This document shows positions 1 to 5,711 of a stretch of 5,711 nucleotides of DNA, piece after piece. The DNA lies in contig CALJQI010000187.1 in the NCBI GenBank assembly GCA_937980285.1, positions 1 through 5,711 on the forward strand, in the 5' to 3' direction. The DNA comes from an uncultured Gammaproteobacteria bacterium (GTDB lineage: Bacteria; Pseudomonadota; Gammaproteobacteria; GCA-001735895). Numbering within the stretch: position 1 is the stretch's first letter; every line of letters begins with the position of its first letter. The notes beneath the pieces were generated by a model, which had not been told where the DNA came from, ran no database searches, and saw only the letters and a list, made by a program, of their open reading frames with translations. The translations under genes and the position numbers were made by a program.

Positions 1-367
1 CCGCCTTGCTCATGCGAAACACCGAGCTCAGATTGGTATTGATGATTTCGTCCCATTGCTCGTCCTTCATCATCATTAACAGCGTGTCGCGGGTTATGCC
101 GGCATTGTTGACCAGGATGTCGGGAGAACCGAATTCTTCTGCCAGCTGTTTCAGGCAGTCGGCAACCGATTCGGAGTCAGCGACATCAAGCACCATGCCC
201 CTGCCCCGCACCTGGTTTTGCGAAAACGCGCTGGAGATATTATCGGCGCCGGCCTGGCTGGTCGCGGTGCCGATGACAGTTGCGTTTTGCGCGCCCAGCG
301 CCAGCGCTATGGCCTGGCCGATTCCGCGGCTGGCGCCGGTGACGAGAGCGACTTGATCGGTGAGCAT
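1..367 (-). CDS. fabG: 3-oxoacyl-[acyl-carrier-protein] reductase FabG, N-terminal part (cut by window edge)
   Basis: FabG is the cytoplasmic short-chain dehydrogenase that reduces 3-oxoacyl-ACP to 3-hydroxyacyl-ACP with NADPH, the first reductive step of each type II fatty acid elongation round. My translation of the minus strand from the ATG at 367-365 gives 122 residues. They include the Rossmann dinucleotide-binding motif TGASRGIG (residues 10-17), GTAT (34-37, NADPH side), the NNAG motif (87-90) followed by ITRD, and TNLSSVF (111-117), whose Asn112 corresponds to the structural/catalytic Asn of the family. This matches E. coli FabG over its whole visible length. The Ser-Tyr-Lys catalytic residues lie beyond the window, so an intact active site cannot be confirmed. 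The start follows the fabD stop by 1 bp and has a good Shine-Dalgarno sequence inside fabD, which indicates translational coupling in a fabD-fabG operon. FabG is distinguished from other SDRs by this context and by its close similarity. Confidence 0.95.
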   Translation of the reverse strand, partial: MLTDQVALVTGASRGIGQAIALALGAQNATVIGTATSQAGADNISSAFSQNQVRGRGMVLDVADSESVADCLKQLAEEFGSPDILVNNAGITRDTLLMMMKDEQWDEIINTNLSSVFRMSKA

Positions 368-368
368 T

Positions 369-1310
369 TTATTCTTCTCCCATGGACTGTTGAGTATTGT
401 CGAACGAAGCGGCGTCGTAAACCGCAAACGCCCGCAGCGATTTTTCGATACGCCGGGCAAGTCCGCTTAACACCCTGCCGGGTCCGCATTCGATCAGTGT
501 CGAGATCCCGCGCCGATGCATGAATTCAACACTCGCGACCCATTTCACCGGCTGGTACAACTGTAGCTGCAGTCGTTCGCGGATTTCGTCGGTCGAGTCG
601 GCAATCGACGCGCTTTGATTGTGTACGATCGGCACCTGCGGCATCGAGATGGAAACAGATTCGAGTTCCCCTGCCAGCTGCCTGGCCGCATCCGTCATCA
701 GCGAACAATGCGACGGCACGCTAACCGGAAGTTGCAACGCGCGCTTGGCGCCGAGTGCTTTGGCCTGATCCATGGCGGCCTCGACGGCCGCGGTTTCACC
801 GGCGATAACCACCTGACCCGGCGCGTTAAAATTGACCGCCTCGACCACGCCCGATTCGACTTGCGCGCAGGCTTTGACCACGTCTTCATCCGCAAGGCCG
901 ATGATCGCGGCCATCGAACCGCTGCCGGCGGCAACCGCGGACTGCATCAACTGCCCGCGCCTGGCCACCAGCCTGACGGCATCGCTCAACGACAGGCTGC
1001 CTGCACAGACCAGGGCCGTATACTCGCCGAGGCTATGCCCCGCCATCATCGCTGCCTGCGGCATGTCCCTGTTCGCGGCGGCAATACGCCAGCTGGCGAC
1101 GCCCGCGCAGAGCATTGCAGGCTGCGTGGTTGCGGTCTGGTTGAGCTGCTCTTCCGGTCCTTCGCTGACCACGGCCCAGAGGTCGTAACCGAGATTGTCG
1201 GAGGCTTCGGAGAAAACTTCGATCACCGCCGATTGATGATCTTCCCAGCCGGTCATCATGCCGACAGACTGCGATCCCTGGCCAGGGAAAACGTAGGCGT
1301 AATTTGTCAT
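369..1310 (-). CDS. fabD: Malonyl-CoA:ACP transacylase FabD
   Basis: FabD transfers the malonyl group from malonyl-CoA to holo-ACP, supplying the extender unit for type II fatty acid synthesis in the cytoplasm. The protein is 313 residues, close to the usual 305-310. Visible motifs are FPGQGSQ (8-14, oxyanion-hole Gln11), the nucleophile elbow GHSLGEY (91-97, catalytic Ser93), Arg118 in VARRGQ (binds the malonyl carboxylate), FNAPGQVVIAG (161-171), catalytic His201 in PSH, Gln250 in QLYQPVKW, and ECGPGRVL (274-281). All key residues of the E. coli enzyme have counterparts. The ATG at 1310-1308 is the only start that fits the family N-terminus, though no clear Shine-Dalgarno sequence precedes it. 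It overlaps no other gene and leads into fabG. The family's common order is fabH-fabD-fabG-acpP, but here no fabH lies upstream: fabD is the first gene and faces away from infA. Confidence 0.97.
   Translation of the reverse strand: MTNYAYVFPGQGSQSVGMMTGWEDHQSAVIEVFSEASDNLGYDLWAVVSEGPEEQLNQTATTQPAMLCAGVASWRIAAANRDMPQAAMMAGHSLGEYTALVCAGSLSLSDAVRLVARRGQLMQSAVAAGSGSMAAIIGLADEDVVKACAQVESGVVEAVNFNAPGQVVIAGETAAVEAAMDQAKALGAKRALQLPVSVPSHCSLMTDAARQLAGELESVSISMPQVPIVHNQSASIADSTDEIRERLQLQLYQPVKWVASVEFMHRRGISTLIECGPGRVLSGLARRIEKSLRAFAVYDAASFDNTQQSMGEE
377..381 (-). promoter_or_regulatory. Ribosome binding site of fabG
   Basis: GGGAG on the minus strand lies 9 nt before the fabG ATG, within the last codons of fabD. 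It supports the chosen fabG start and translation coupled to fabD. Confidence 0.6.
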
Positions 1311-1343
1311 GGTTTTAAAAGCGCTAAAGAAAAACAGGCGAAT

Positions 1344-1352
1344 ATTATCACA
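1344..1352 (-). promoter_or_regulatory. Candidate extended -10 promoter of fabD-fabG
   Basis: On the minus strand TGTGATAAT combines a TG extension with a -10 hexamer matching TATAAT at five of six positions. It would start transcription near 1337, about 27 nt before the fabD ATG. No good -35 hexamer sits at 16-18 nt spacing, which is tolerated for extended -10 promoters. This is an inference from the sequence alone. Confidence 0.4.
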
Positions 1353-1379
1353 GGGTATCGAGGGGCGTTACTCACTCTA

Positions 1380-1407
1380 TTGCTATACCCGGTAAATAAT
1401 GGATAAT
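1380..1407 (+). promoter_or_regulatory. Candidate sigma-70 promoter of infA
   Basis: TTGCTA (1380-1385, four of six to TTGACA), a 16-bp spacer, and GATAAT (1402-1407, five of six to TATAAT). Transcription would begin near 1414, giving a leader of about 22 nt before the infA ATG. The site sits in the 125-bp divergent gap shared with fabD. Confidence 0.5.
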
Positions 1408-1435
1408 GGCGCGCTTTAAACACTGAGCGACATAA

Positions 1436-1654
1436 ATGCCAAAAGGCGATCACATTGAGATGCGCGGGGTGGTCAAGGATACCCTGCCGAACACCATGTT
1501 TCGTGTTGAACTGGAAAACGGACACGTGGTAACGGCGCACATCTCTGGAAAAATGCGCAAGCACTACATTCGGATTCTGACCGGGGATACGGTAACGGTG
1601 GAATTGACGCCCTACGACCTGACCAAGGGCAGAATTACGTTTCGCGAGCGCTAG
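1436..1654 (+). CDS. infA: Translation initiation factor IF-1
   Basis: IF-1 binds the A site of the 30S subunit, assists IF-2 and IF-3 and helps select the initiator tRNA. The 72-residue product has exactly the family length and is a single S1-type OB fold. The blocks DTLPNTMFRVELENGHVV (15-32), TAHISGKMRK (33-42), YIRILTGD (44-51) and VELTPYDLTKGRI (55-67) are nearly identical to E. coli IF-1. The start at 1436 gives the normal N-terminus (MPKGDHIEM compared with MAKEDNIEM in E. coli). A weak Shine-Dalgarno sequence, GAG at 1425-1427, precedes it by 8 nt. The gene is monocistronic here. It diverges from fabD and converges on clpA with only 4 bp between the stop codons. Convergence with clpA is the arrangement known from E. 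coli, where the tRNA gene serW lies between the two; no tRNA lies between them here. Confidence 0.98.
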   Translation: MPKGDHIEMRGVVKDTLPNTMFRVELENGHVVTAHISGKMRKHYIRILTGDTVTVELTPYDLTKGRITFRER

Positions 1655-1681
1655 ACGGCTAGCCGACCGAAGCGCCTTCTT
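1648..1681 (+). terminator. Weak candidate terminator at the infA/clpA junction
   Basis: The junction holds GCGCT (1648-1652) pairing with AGCGC (1671-1675) around the perfect palindrome CGGCTAGCCG (1656-1665), followed on the plus strand by the pyrimidine-rich CTTCTTT. The stems are short and interrupted and the T-run is broken, so this is only a possible terminator for infA. It gives no U-run for clpA on the minus strand. Confidence 0.2.
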
Positions 1682-3935
1682 TCCGCTTTTGCGTCTTTAC
1701 GACCTGGCAGTGCAGACTGCCCTTCTTGATATCGATTTTCACCCTGCCGCCATTGGTGAGTTCACCGAAAAGTAACTCGTCGGCAAGCACCTGCTTGATT
1801 TCATCCTGGATTACCCGCGCCATCGGACGCGCGCCCATTTTCGGATCGTAACCCTTTTCAGCCAGCCAGCGACGCGCCGCGTCGCTCACCGTCATGCTGA
1901 CCTTTTTCGCTTCGAGCTGCGATTCGAGCTCGATCAGGAACTTGTCTACCACGTTCAGAATCACGTTGGTGTCCAGCGCCTTGAATTGAATGGTCGCGTC
2001 GAGCCGGTTTCGAAACTCGGGCGTAAAGACTTTCTTGATCGCTTCACCGGCATCCATCGTATGATCCTGCATCGTGAAACCCATCGACGCGCGGCTCATC
2101 AGTTCGGCGCCGGCATTGGTGGTCATGATCAGTATGGTGTTGCGAAAATCCGCTTTTCGGCCGTTGCTGTCGGTCAGGGTACCGTTATCCATGACCTGTA
2201 GCAGCAGGTTGAAGACATCGGGATGCGCCTTTTCGATTTCGTCCAGCAGCACCACCGAATAGGGATGCTTGTTGAGCTCTTCGGTCAGCAGGCCGCCCTG
2301 ATCGTAGCCGACATATCCCGGGGGCGCGCCGATCAGCCTGGAAACGGTATGGCGCTCCATGTATTCGGACATGTCGAAACGGATCAGCTCGATTCCCATG
2401 ATCTTGGCGATCTGTCGGCAAACCTCGGTTTTACCGACCCCGGTCGGTCCTGAAAACAGGAAGGATCCTACCGGCTTCGCCTCGCGCCCCAGGCCCGAGC
2501 GCGACATCTTGATCGCAGAATCCAGCGCCTTGATCGCCTCGTCCTGGCCGAACACCACCCGCGACAGGTTCTTGCCGAGATTTTTCAGCATGTCCAGGTC
2601 GGATGTGCTGACGGTATTCGACGGGATGCGCGCAATCTTGGCCACGATATTTTCGATGTCATGGATGCCGATAGTCTTCTTGCGCTGCTTCGGCGGTTGC
2701 AGGCGCCGCTGTGCCCCGGCCTCGTCGATGACGTCGATGGCCTTGTCTGGCAGGTGGCGATCGTTGATGTAACGCGAAGCCAGTTCGGTCGCCTTGCGCA
2801 GCGCCTGTAGCGTGTACTTGACGTTGTGATGTTCCTCGAAACGCGATTTCAGGCCCTTGAGGATCAGGTAGGTTTCCTCGGTGCTGGGCTCGGGGACATC
2901 GATCTTCTGGAAACGCCGCGCCAGCGCGCGGTCCTTTTCGAAGATACCGCGGAATTCGGTGTAAGTGGTCGAACCGATACACTTGATTTCGCCGCTGGCC
3001 AGCACCGGCTTGATCAGGTTGGAAGCGTCCATGACGCCGCCGGAGGCGGAGCCCGCGCCGATAATGGTGTGAATCTCGTCGATGAACAGGATCGAGCCGG
3101 GTTCGCGGGTTAGTTGCCCGATTACGGCCTTGAGGCGTTTTTCGAAATCGCCGCGGTACTTGGTGCCGGCCACCAGCGCACCCAGGTCGAGCGCGTAAAC
3201 CGTGCTCTCGAGCAACACCTCGGGTACCTCTTCCTCGACGATCTTGCGCGCCAGGCCTTCCGCGATTGCGGTTTTACCGACGCCGGCCTCGCCCACCAGC
3301 AGCGGGTTGTTTTTACGACGGCGGCAGAGGGTCTGGATAATACGTTCGATTTCGTGATCGCGCCCGATGAGCGGATCGATCTTGCCGGAGTACGCCATTT
3401 CGTTCAGGTTGGTGGCGAATTTTTCCAGCGGGTTTGCATTTTCCTGATCGCCGGGCATTGCCTCGGCTTCATGAGTAAAGGATTCTTCCTCTGACTCGTC
3501 GCTGATGCGGGTGATGCCGTGCGACAGGTAGTTGGTGACGTCGAGGCGTTCGATGTTATGTTTGTTGAGCAGGTAAACCGCGTGCGAGTCCTGTTCGGAG
3601 AAAATGGCGACCAGCACGTTGGCGCCCGAGACTTCGCCGTTTCCCGACGACTGCACGTGGAACAGGGCGCGCTGCAGCACCCGCTGAAATCCAAGCGTCG
3701 GCTGCGTGTCGCGGTCTTCGTCCGCCATCAGCAGCGGCGTGTTCTGATCGACGAAAATCTCCAGTTCGGTCTTCAGCAGCTGCACGTCGGCGCCGCAGGC
3801 TTCGATCACCGCCATCGCTGCGTCGTTGTCGGTCAGCATCAGCAGTAAATGCTCAACGGTAATAAACTCATGACGTTTCTCATTGGCGTCATGAAAGGCT
3901 TTATTCAGCGATTGTTCCAGTTCTTTGTTCAGCAT
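1659..3935 (-). CDS. clpA: ATP-dependent Clp protease ATP-binding subunit ClpA
   Basis: ClpA is the hexameric AAA+ unfoldase that recognises substrates (directly, or from ClpS for N-degrons) and threads them into ClpP. The protein is 758 residues, the same length as E. coli ClpA. In order: the double Clp-N domain (about 1-142); an acidic linker (about 146-168); the D1 AAA+ module with Walker A GEAGVGKT (215-222, Lys221), pore loop KYRG (259-262), Walker B ILFIDE (282-287) and arginine fingers Arg340/Arg341; and the D2 module with Walker A GPTGVGKT (496-503, Lys502), pore loop GYVG (540-543), Walker B VVLLDE (561-566), sensor 1 TTNAG (605-609) and sensor 2 GARP (701-704). The ClpP-docking loop, IGL in E. 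coli, reads MGF (618-620), a conservative change. The start MLNKELEQSL matches the family, with only a weak GGA upstream. No clpP is in the window. clpS lies 107 bp upstream on the same strand. Confidence 0.98.
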   Translation of the reverse strand: MLNKELEQSLNKAFHDANEKRHEFITVEHLLLMLTDNDAAMAVIEACGADVQLLKTELEIFVDQNTPLLMADEDRDTQPTLGFQRVLQRALFHVQSSGNGEVSGANVLVAIFSEQDSHAVYLLNKHNIERLDVTNYLSHGITRISDESEEESFTHEAEAMPGDQENANPLEKFATNLNEMAYSGKIDPLIGRDHEIERIIQTLCRRRKNNPLLVGEAGVGKTAIAEGLARKIVEEEVPEVLLESTVYALDLGALVAGTKYRGDFEKRLKAVIGQLTREPGSILFIDEIHTIIGAGSASGGVMDASNLIKPVLASGEIKCIGSTTYTEFRGIFEKDRALARRFQKIDVPEPSTEETYLILKGLKSRFEEHHNVKYTLQALRKATELASRYINDRHLPDKAIDVIDEAGAQRRLQPPKQRKKTIGIHDIENIVAKIARIPSNTVSTSDLDMLKNLGKNLSRVVFGQDEAIKALDSAIKMSRSGLGREAKPVGSFLFSGPTGVGKTEVCRQIAKIMGIELIRFDMSEYMERHTVSRLIGAPPGYVGYDQGGLLTEELNKHPYSVVLLDEIEKAHPDVFNLLLQVMDNGTLTDSNGRKADFRNTILIMTTNAGAELMSRASMGFTMQDHTMDAGEAIKKVFTPEFRNRLDATIQFKALDTNVILNVVDKFLIELESQLEAKKVSMTVSDAARRWLAEKGYDPKMGARPMARVIQDEIKQVLADELLFGELTNGGRVKIDIKKGSLHCQVVKTQKRKEGASVG

Positions 3936-3968
3936 TGTTCCGACTTGAGGCTTATGGTCCTGAATCTA

Positions 3969-3997
3969 AATATAGACGATTTGACCTTTAATGTGAT
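3969..3997 (-). promoter_or_regulatory. Candidate internal promoter for clpA in the clpS-clpA gap
   Basis: Reading the minus strand, ATCACA (3997-3992, four of six to TTGACA), a 17-bp spacer and TATATT (3974-3969, five of six to TATAAT) would start transcription near 3962, about 27 nt before the clpA ATG. The gap is 107 bp and distinctly AT-rich, so chance matches are likely. It is supported only by spacing and position. Confidence 0.35.
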
Positions 3998-4042
3998 CTA
4001 AATGTTCAAACTAATCTAACGATATAGCTCGATTAATGTGGT

Positions 4043-4384
4043 TCAGCTTTCTTCCATATCGCAAAGCAGCGGGTGTTTGTTTTCGCGCGCGTAGCTGTTT
4101 ACGGCGGTGACCTTGGTTTCGGCAATATCGCGCGTATAAATGCCGCAAACGCCTTTCCCGGTCTTGTGCACATTGAGCATGATTCGGGTGGCATTTTCCC
4201 GGTTATGGCCAAATATGGCTTCCAGCACGTGTACGACAAACTCCATCGGTGTATAGTCATCGTTCAGCAAGACGACCTTGTACAACGGCGGCTTCTTCAG
4301 TTTCGGCCTGGTGCGCTCCAGTAAAAGCGTGTCGTCGTCGTCGTTGTTGACTTGCTGATCGGACATGATTAGAGGCTTTTTCAT
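4043..4384 (-). CDS. clpS: ATP-dependent Clp protease adaptor protein ClpS
   Basis: ClpS binds proteins with a bulky hydrophobic N-terminal residue (N-degrons) and hands them to the ClpA N-domain for degradation by ClpAP. The 113-residue form has a flexible N-terminal part of about 33 residues rich in Asp (NNDDDD, 13-18), then the ClpS core. The core carries NDDYTPMEFVVHVL (41-54), which holds the pocket residues Asn41, Asp42, Asp43 and Met47, and IMLNVHKTGKGVCG (68-81) with Met69 and His73, equivalent to E. coli Met62 and His66. It ends in AETKV and YARENKHPLLC, as in E. coli. Two starts are possible: the ATG at 4384 (113 aa) or the in-frame ATG at 4366 (MSDQQ, 107 aa, closer to the E. coli length of 106). 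Neither has a Shine-Dalgarno sequence. The gene precedes clpA on the same strand and diverges from cspD, the usual gammaproteobacterial context. Confidence 0.96.
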   Translation of the reverse strand: MKKPLIMSDQQVNNDDDDTLLLERTRPKLKKPPLYKVVLLNDDYTPMEFVVHVLEAIFGHNRENATRIMLNVHKTGKGVCGIYTRDIAETKVTAVNSYARENKHPLLCDMEES

Positions 4385-4392
4385 AAACTAAA

Positions 4393-4398
4393 ACTATA
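4393..4398 (-). promoter_or_regulatory. Candidate -10 element of clpS
   Basis: TATAGT on the minus strand (five of six to TATAAT) lies just upstream of the clpS ATG at 4384. The hexamer 17 bp further upstream (TTATTT, 4421-4416) is a poor -35. A start site near 4386 would leave almost no leader for the 4384 ATG and about 20 nt for the 4366 ATG, which favours the shorter ClpS. Confidence 0.3.
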
Positions 4399-4412
4399 AG
4401 TTAATGCCGGGG

Positions 4413-4440
4413 TTGAAATAATTCAAGGCTTGGCTATCAT
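4413..4440 (+). promoter_or_regulatory. Candidate sigma-70 promoter of cspD
   Basis: TTGAAA (4413-4418, five of six to TTGACA), a 16-bp spacer and TATCAT (4435-4440, five of six to TATAAT). It is the best promoter match I can find in the 184-bp clpS-cspD gap. Initiation near 4447 would give a leader of about 120 nt. Its -35 element overlaps the expected -35 region of clpS on the other strand, so the two promoters would lie back to back. Confidence 0.5.
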
Positions 4441-4482
4441 TAATTTTGCGCCAGTTGGTGTGAAATAGGGTCAAACACCTCG

Positions 4483-4500
4483 GTTAAATGAACATTTAAC
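4483..4500. repeat. 18-bp inverted repeat in the cspD leader
   Basis: GTTAAATG (4483-4490) and CATTTAAC (4493-4500) are perfect reverse complements separated by AA. The repeat lies in the predicted untranslated leader of cspD, about 70 bp before the start codon. It is followed after ATAGG by a run of six T (4506-4511). It could be the operator of a dimeric regulator, or an RNA hairpin of seven pairs closed by a four-base loop acting as a weak attenuator. The repeat itself is certain; the function is not. Confidence 0.55.
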
Positions 4501-4556
4501 ATAGGTTTTTTCAATCGAAGCTTGCCTTTATTTCGAAACTTAACGACAGCAACGTA

Positions 4557-4562
4557 AGAGGA
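4557..4562 (+). promoter_or_regulatory. Ribosome binding site of cspD
   Basis: AGAGGA lies 6 nt before the ATG at 4569. The out-of-frame ATG at 4562-4564, overlapping this site, is too close to be the start, and the family N-terminus fits 4569. Confidence 0.65.
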
Positions 4563-4568
4563 TGAGTC

Positions 4569-4781
4569 ATGCCCACGGGGACAGTCAAGTGGTTTAGTAA
4601 TGTAAAGGGGTACGGATTTGTAAACACGGACGAAAACGAGGAACAGGATATTTTCGCTCATTTTTCAGCTATCGAAATGGACGGCTACAAGAAATTGACC
4701 TCCGGACAGAAAATCGAGTTCGAAATCGATGAGGGTCCCAAGGGGTTGCAGGCGCAAAATATTCGATCGATAAGCAGTTGA
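4569..4781 (+). CDS. cspD: Cold-shock-domain protein, CspD type
   Basis: This is a small single-stranded nucleic-acid-binding protein with one five-strand cold-shock domain. The 70-residue product has GTVKWFSNVKGYGFV (4-18), containing RNP1 (KGYGFV, 13-18), and RNP2 DIFAHFS (27-33), with the aromatic binding surface Trp8, Phe9, Tyr15, Phe17, Phe29, His31 and Phe32 intact. IEMDGYKKL (35-43) resembles IQMDGYRTL of E. coli CspD rather than CspA, and the location beside clpS is the classic cspD position. In E. coli, CspD is induced in stationary phase and by starvation, inhibits DNA replication, and is not cold-induced; carrying that role over here is inference. The gene has a good Shine-Dalgarno sequence, a long leader with an inverted repeat, and its own strong terminator downstream, so it is probably monocistronic. 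Confidence 0.93.
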   Translation: MPTGTVKWFSNVKGYGFVNTDENEEQDIFAHFSAIEMDGYKKLTSGQKIEFEIDEGPKGLQAQNIRSISS

Positions 4782-4856
4782 CAAAGGATTTCTGACAGCA
4801 AACCTGGCCACGGGTTAACACACCCTAATCATTTCAATACTAAGTACTAGTTTTCT

Positions 4857-4886
4857 GCCGGTACCCCGAATGTACCGGCTGTTTTT
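4857..4886 (+). terminator. Intrinsic terminator of cspD
   Basis: A perfect 8-bp stem, GCCGGTAC (4857-4864) with GTACCGGC (4872-4879), and a 7-nt loop are followed by TG and five T. It lies 75 bp after the cspD stop and separates cspD transcription from icd. Confidence 0.88.
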
Positions 4887-4909
4887 ATCCCTGCCGAAAT
4901 TTTCTGTTG

Positions 4910-4915
4910 TATAAT
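4910..4915 (+). promoter_or_regulatory. Candidate -10 element of the icd promoter
   Basis: A perfect TATAAT lies 24 bp after the cspD terminator and 38 bp before the icd ATG. No recognisable -35 hexamer is found at 16-18 bp spacing, because that space falls on the end of the terminator T-run, so an activator may be needed. The predicted start near 4922 gives a leader of about 32 nt. Confidence 0.5.
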
Positions 4916-4943
4916 CCCGCGGTCAAGAATAATACGCGACCCC

Positions 4944-4949
4944 AGGGGA
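4944..4949 (+). promoter_or_regulatory. Ribosome binding site of icd
   Basis: AGGGGA lies 4 nt before the ATG at 4954. It is strong but closely spaced and supports this start. Confidence 0.6.
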
Positions 4950-4953
4950 CAAC

Positions 4954-5711
<758 letters not shown>

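Noticed and set aside
615..1406. Plus-strand open frame of 263 codons opposite fabD
   Set aside because: It lies almost wholly antisense to fabD, which has every family motif. The translation is rich in Arg, His and Gly with no recognisable domain, typical of the complement of a GC-biased gene.
1311..1435. Possible tRNA or small RNA between fabD and infA, prompted by E. coli serW near infA
   Set aside because: I could find no cloverleaf, T-loop sequence or acceptor stem pairing. The space is better explained by two divergent promoters.
1307..1564. Minus-strand frame of 85 codons across the fabD-infA gap
   Set aside because: It is antisense to most of infA, overlaps the fabD start and has no plausible ribosome binding site. 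Its product shows no recognisable features.
3992..4010. CRP-like site starting with TGTGA in the clpS-clpA gap
   Set aside because: Only the left half-site is present. The right half does not resemble TCACA at the required spacing.
4330..4342. GTC trinucleotide run in clpS
   Set aside because: It is only about four units encoding the Asp stretch of the flexible N-terminal tail. It is in frame and too short to suggest phase variation.
4440..4661. Minus-strand frame of 73 codons across the cspD leader and start
   Set aside because: It is antisense to cspD and covers its regulatory leader. The predicted peptide has no recognisable domain.
4812..4825. Small hairpin GGGT/ACCC after cspD
   Set aside because: It has only four pairs and no following T-run. 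The strong terminator at 4857-4886 explains termination.

Overview
The window reads as an ordinary chromosomal housekeeping segment of a gammaproteobacterium. Every protein matches the E. coli form closely in motifs and length. The linkage clpA-clpS / cspD / icd with infA convergent to clpA is, from memory, the arrangement seen in gammaproteobacteria; Pseudomonas keeps icd, cspD, clpS, clpA and infA together. Base composition is moderate to GC-rich in the genes and AT-rich in the gaps. I cannot name a genus. I see no tRNA, rRNA, insertion sequence, CRISPR array or phage-like gene.

Layout from left to right. Positions 1-367 (minus) hold the first 122 codons of fabG, cut by the window edge. Positions 369-1310 (minus) hold fabD, which runs into fabG with a 1-bp gap, so the two look like an operon for fatty acid synthesis. 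A 125-bp divergent promoter region separates fabD from infA (1436-1654, plus), encoding translation initiation factor IF-1. infA ends 4 bp from the end of the convergent clpA (1659-3935, minus), the unfoldase of the ClpAP protease. Upstream of clpA, after a 107-bp AT-rich gap, is clpS (4043-4384, minus), the N-degron adaptor for ClpAP. A 184-bp divergent region carries back-to-back promoters for clpS and cspD (4569-4781, plus). cspD ends in a clear intrinsic terminator (4857-4886). After it comes a promoter and the first 252 codons of icd (4954 to the right edge), NADP-dependent isocitrate dehydrogenase.

Functionally there are three blocks. One is lipid synthesis: FabD makes malonyl-ACP and FabG reduces 3-oxoacyl-ACP. 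One is protein synthesis and quality control: IF-1, ClpS/ClpA, and CspD, a stationary-phase-type cold-shock-domain protein. The third is the TCA cycle (Icd), with its AceK-type phosphorylation serine conserved.

I did not find a novel system. The points most worth a second look are regulatory or organisational: an 18-bp inverted repeat followed by a T-run in the cspD leader, fabD standing first in its operon next to infA with no fabH or plsX upstream, and the AT-rich gap between clpS and clpA with a candidate internal promoter.
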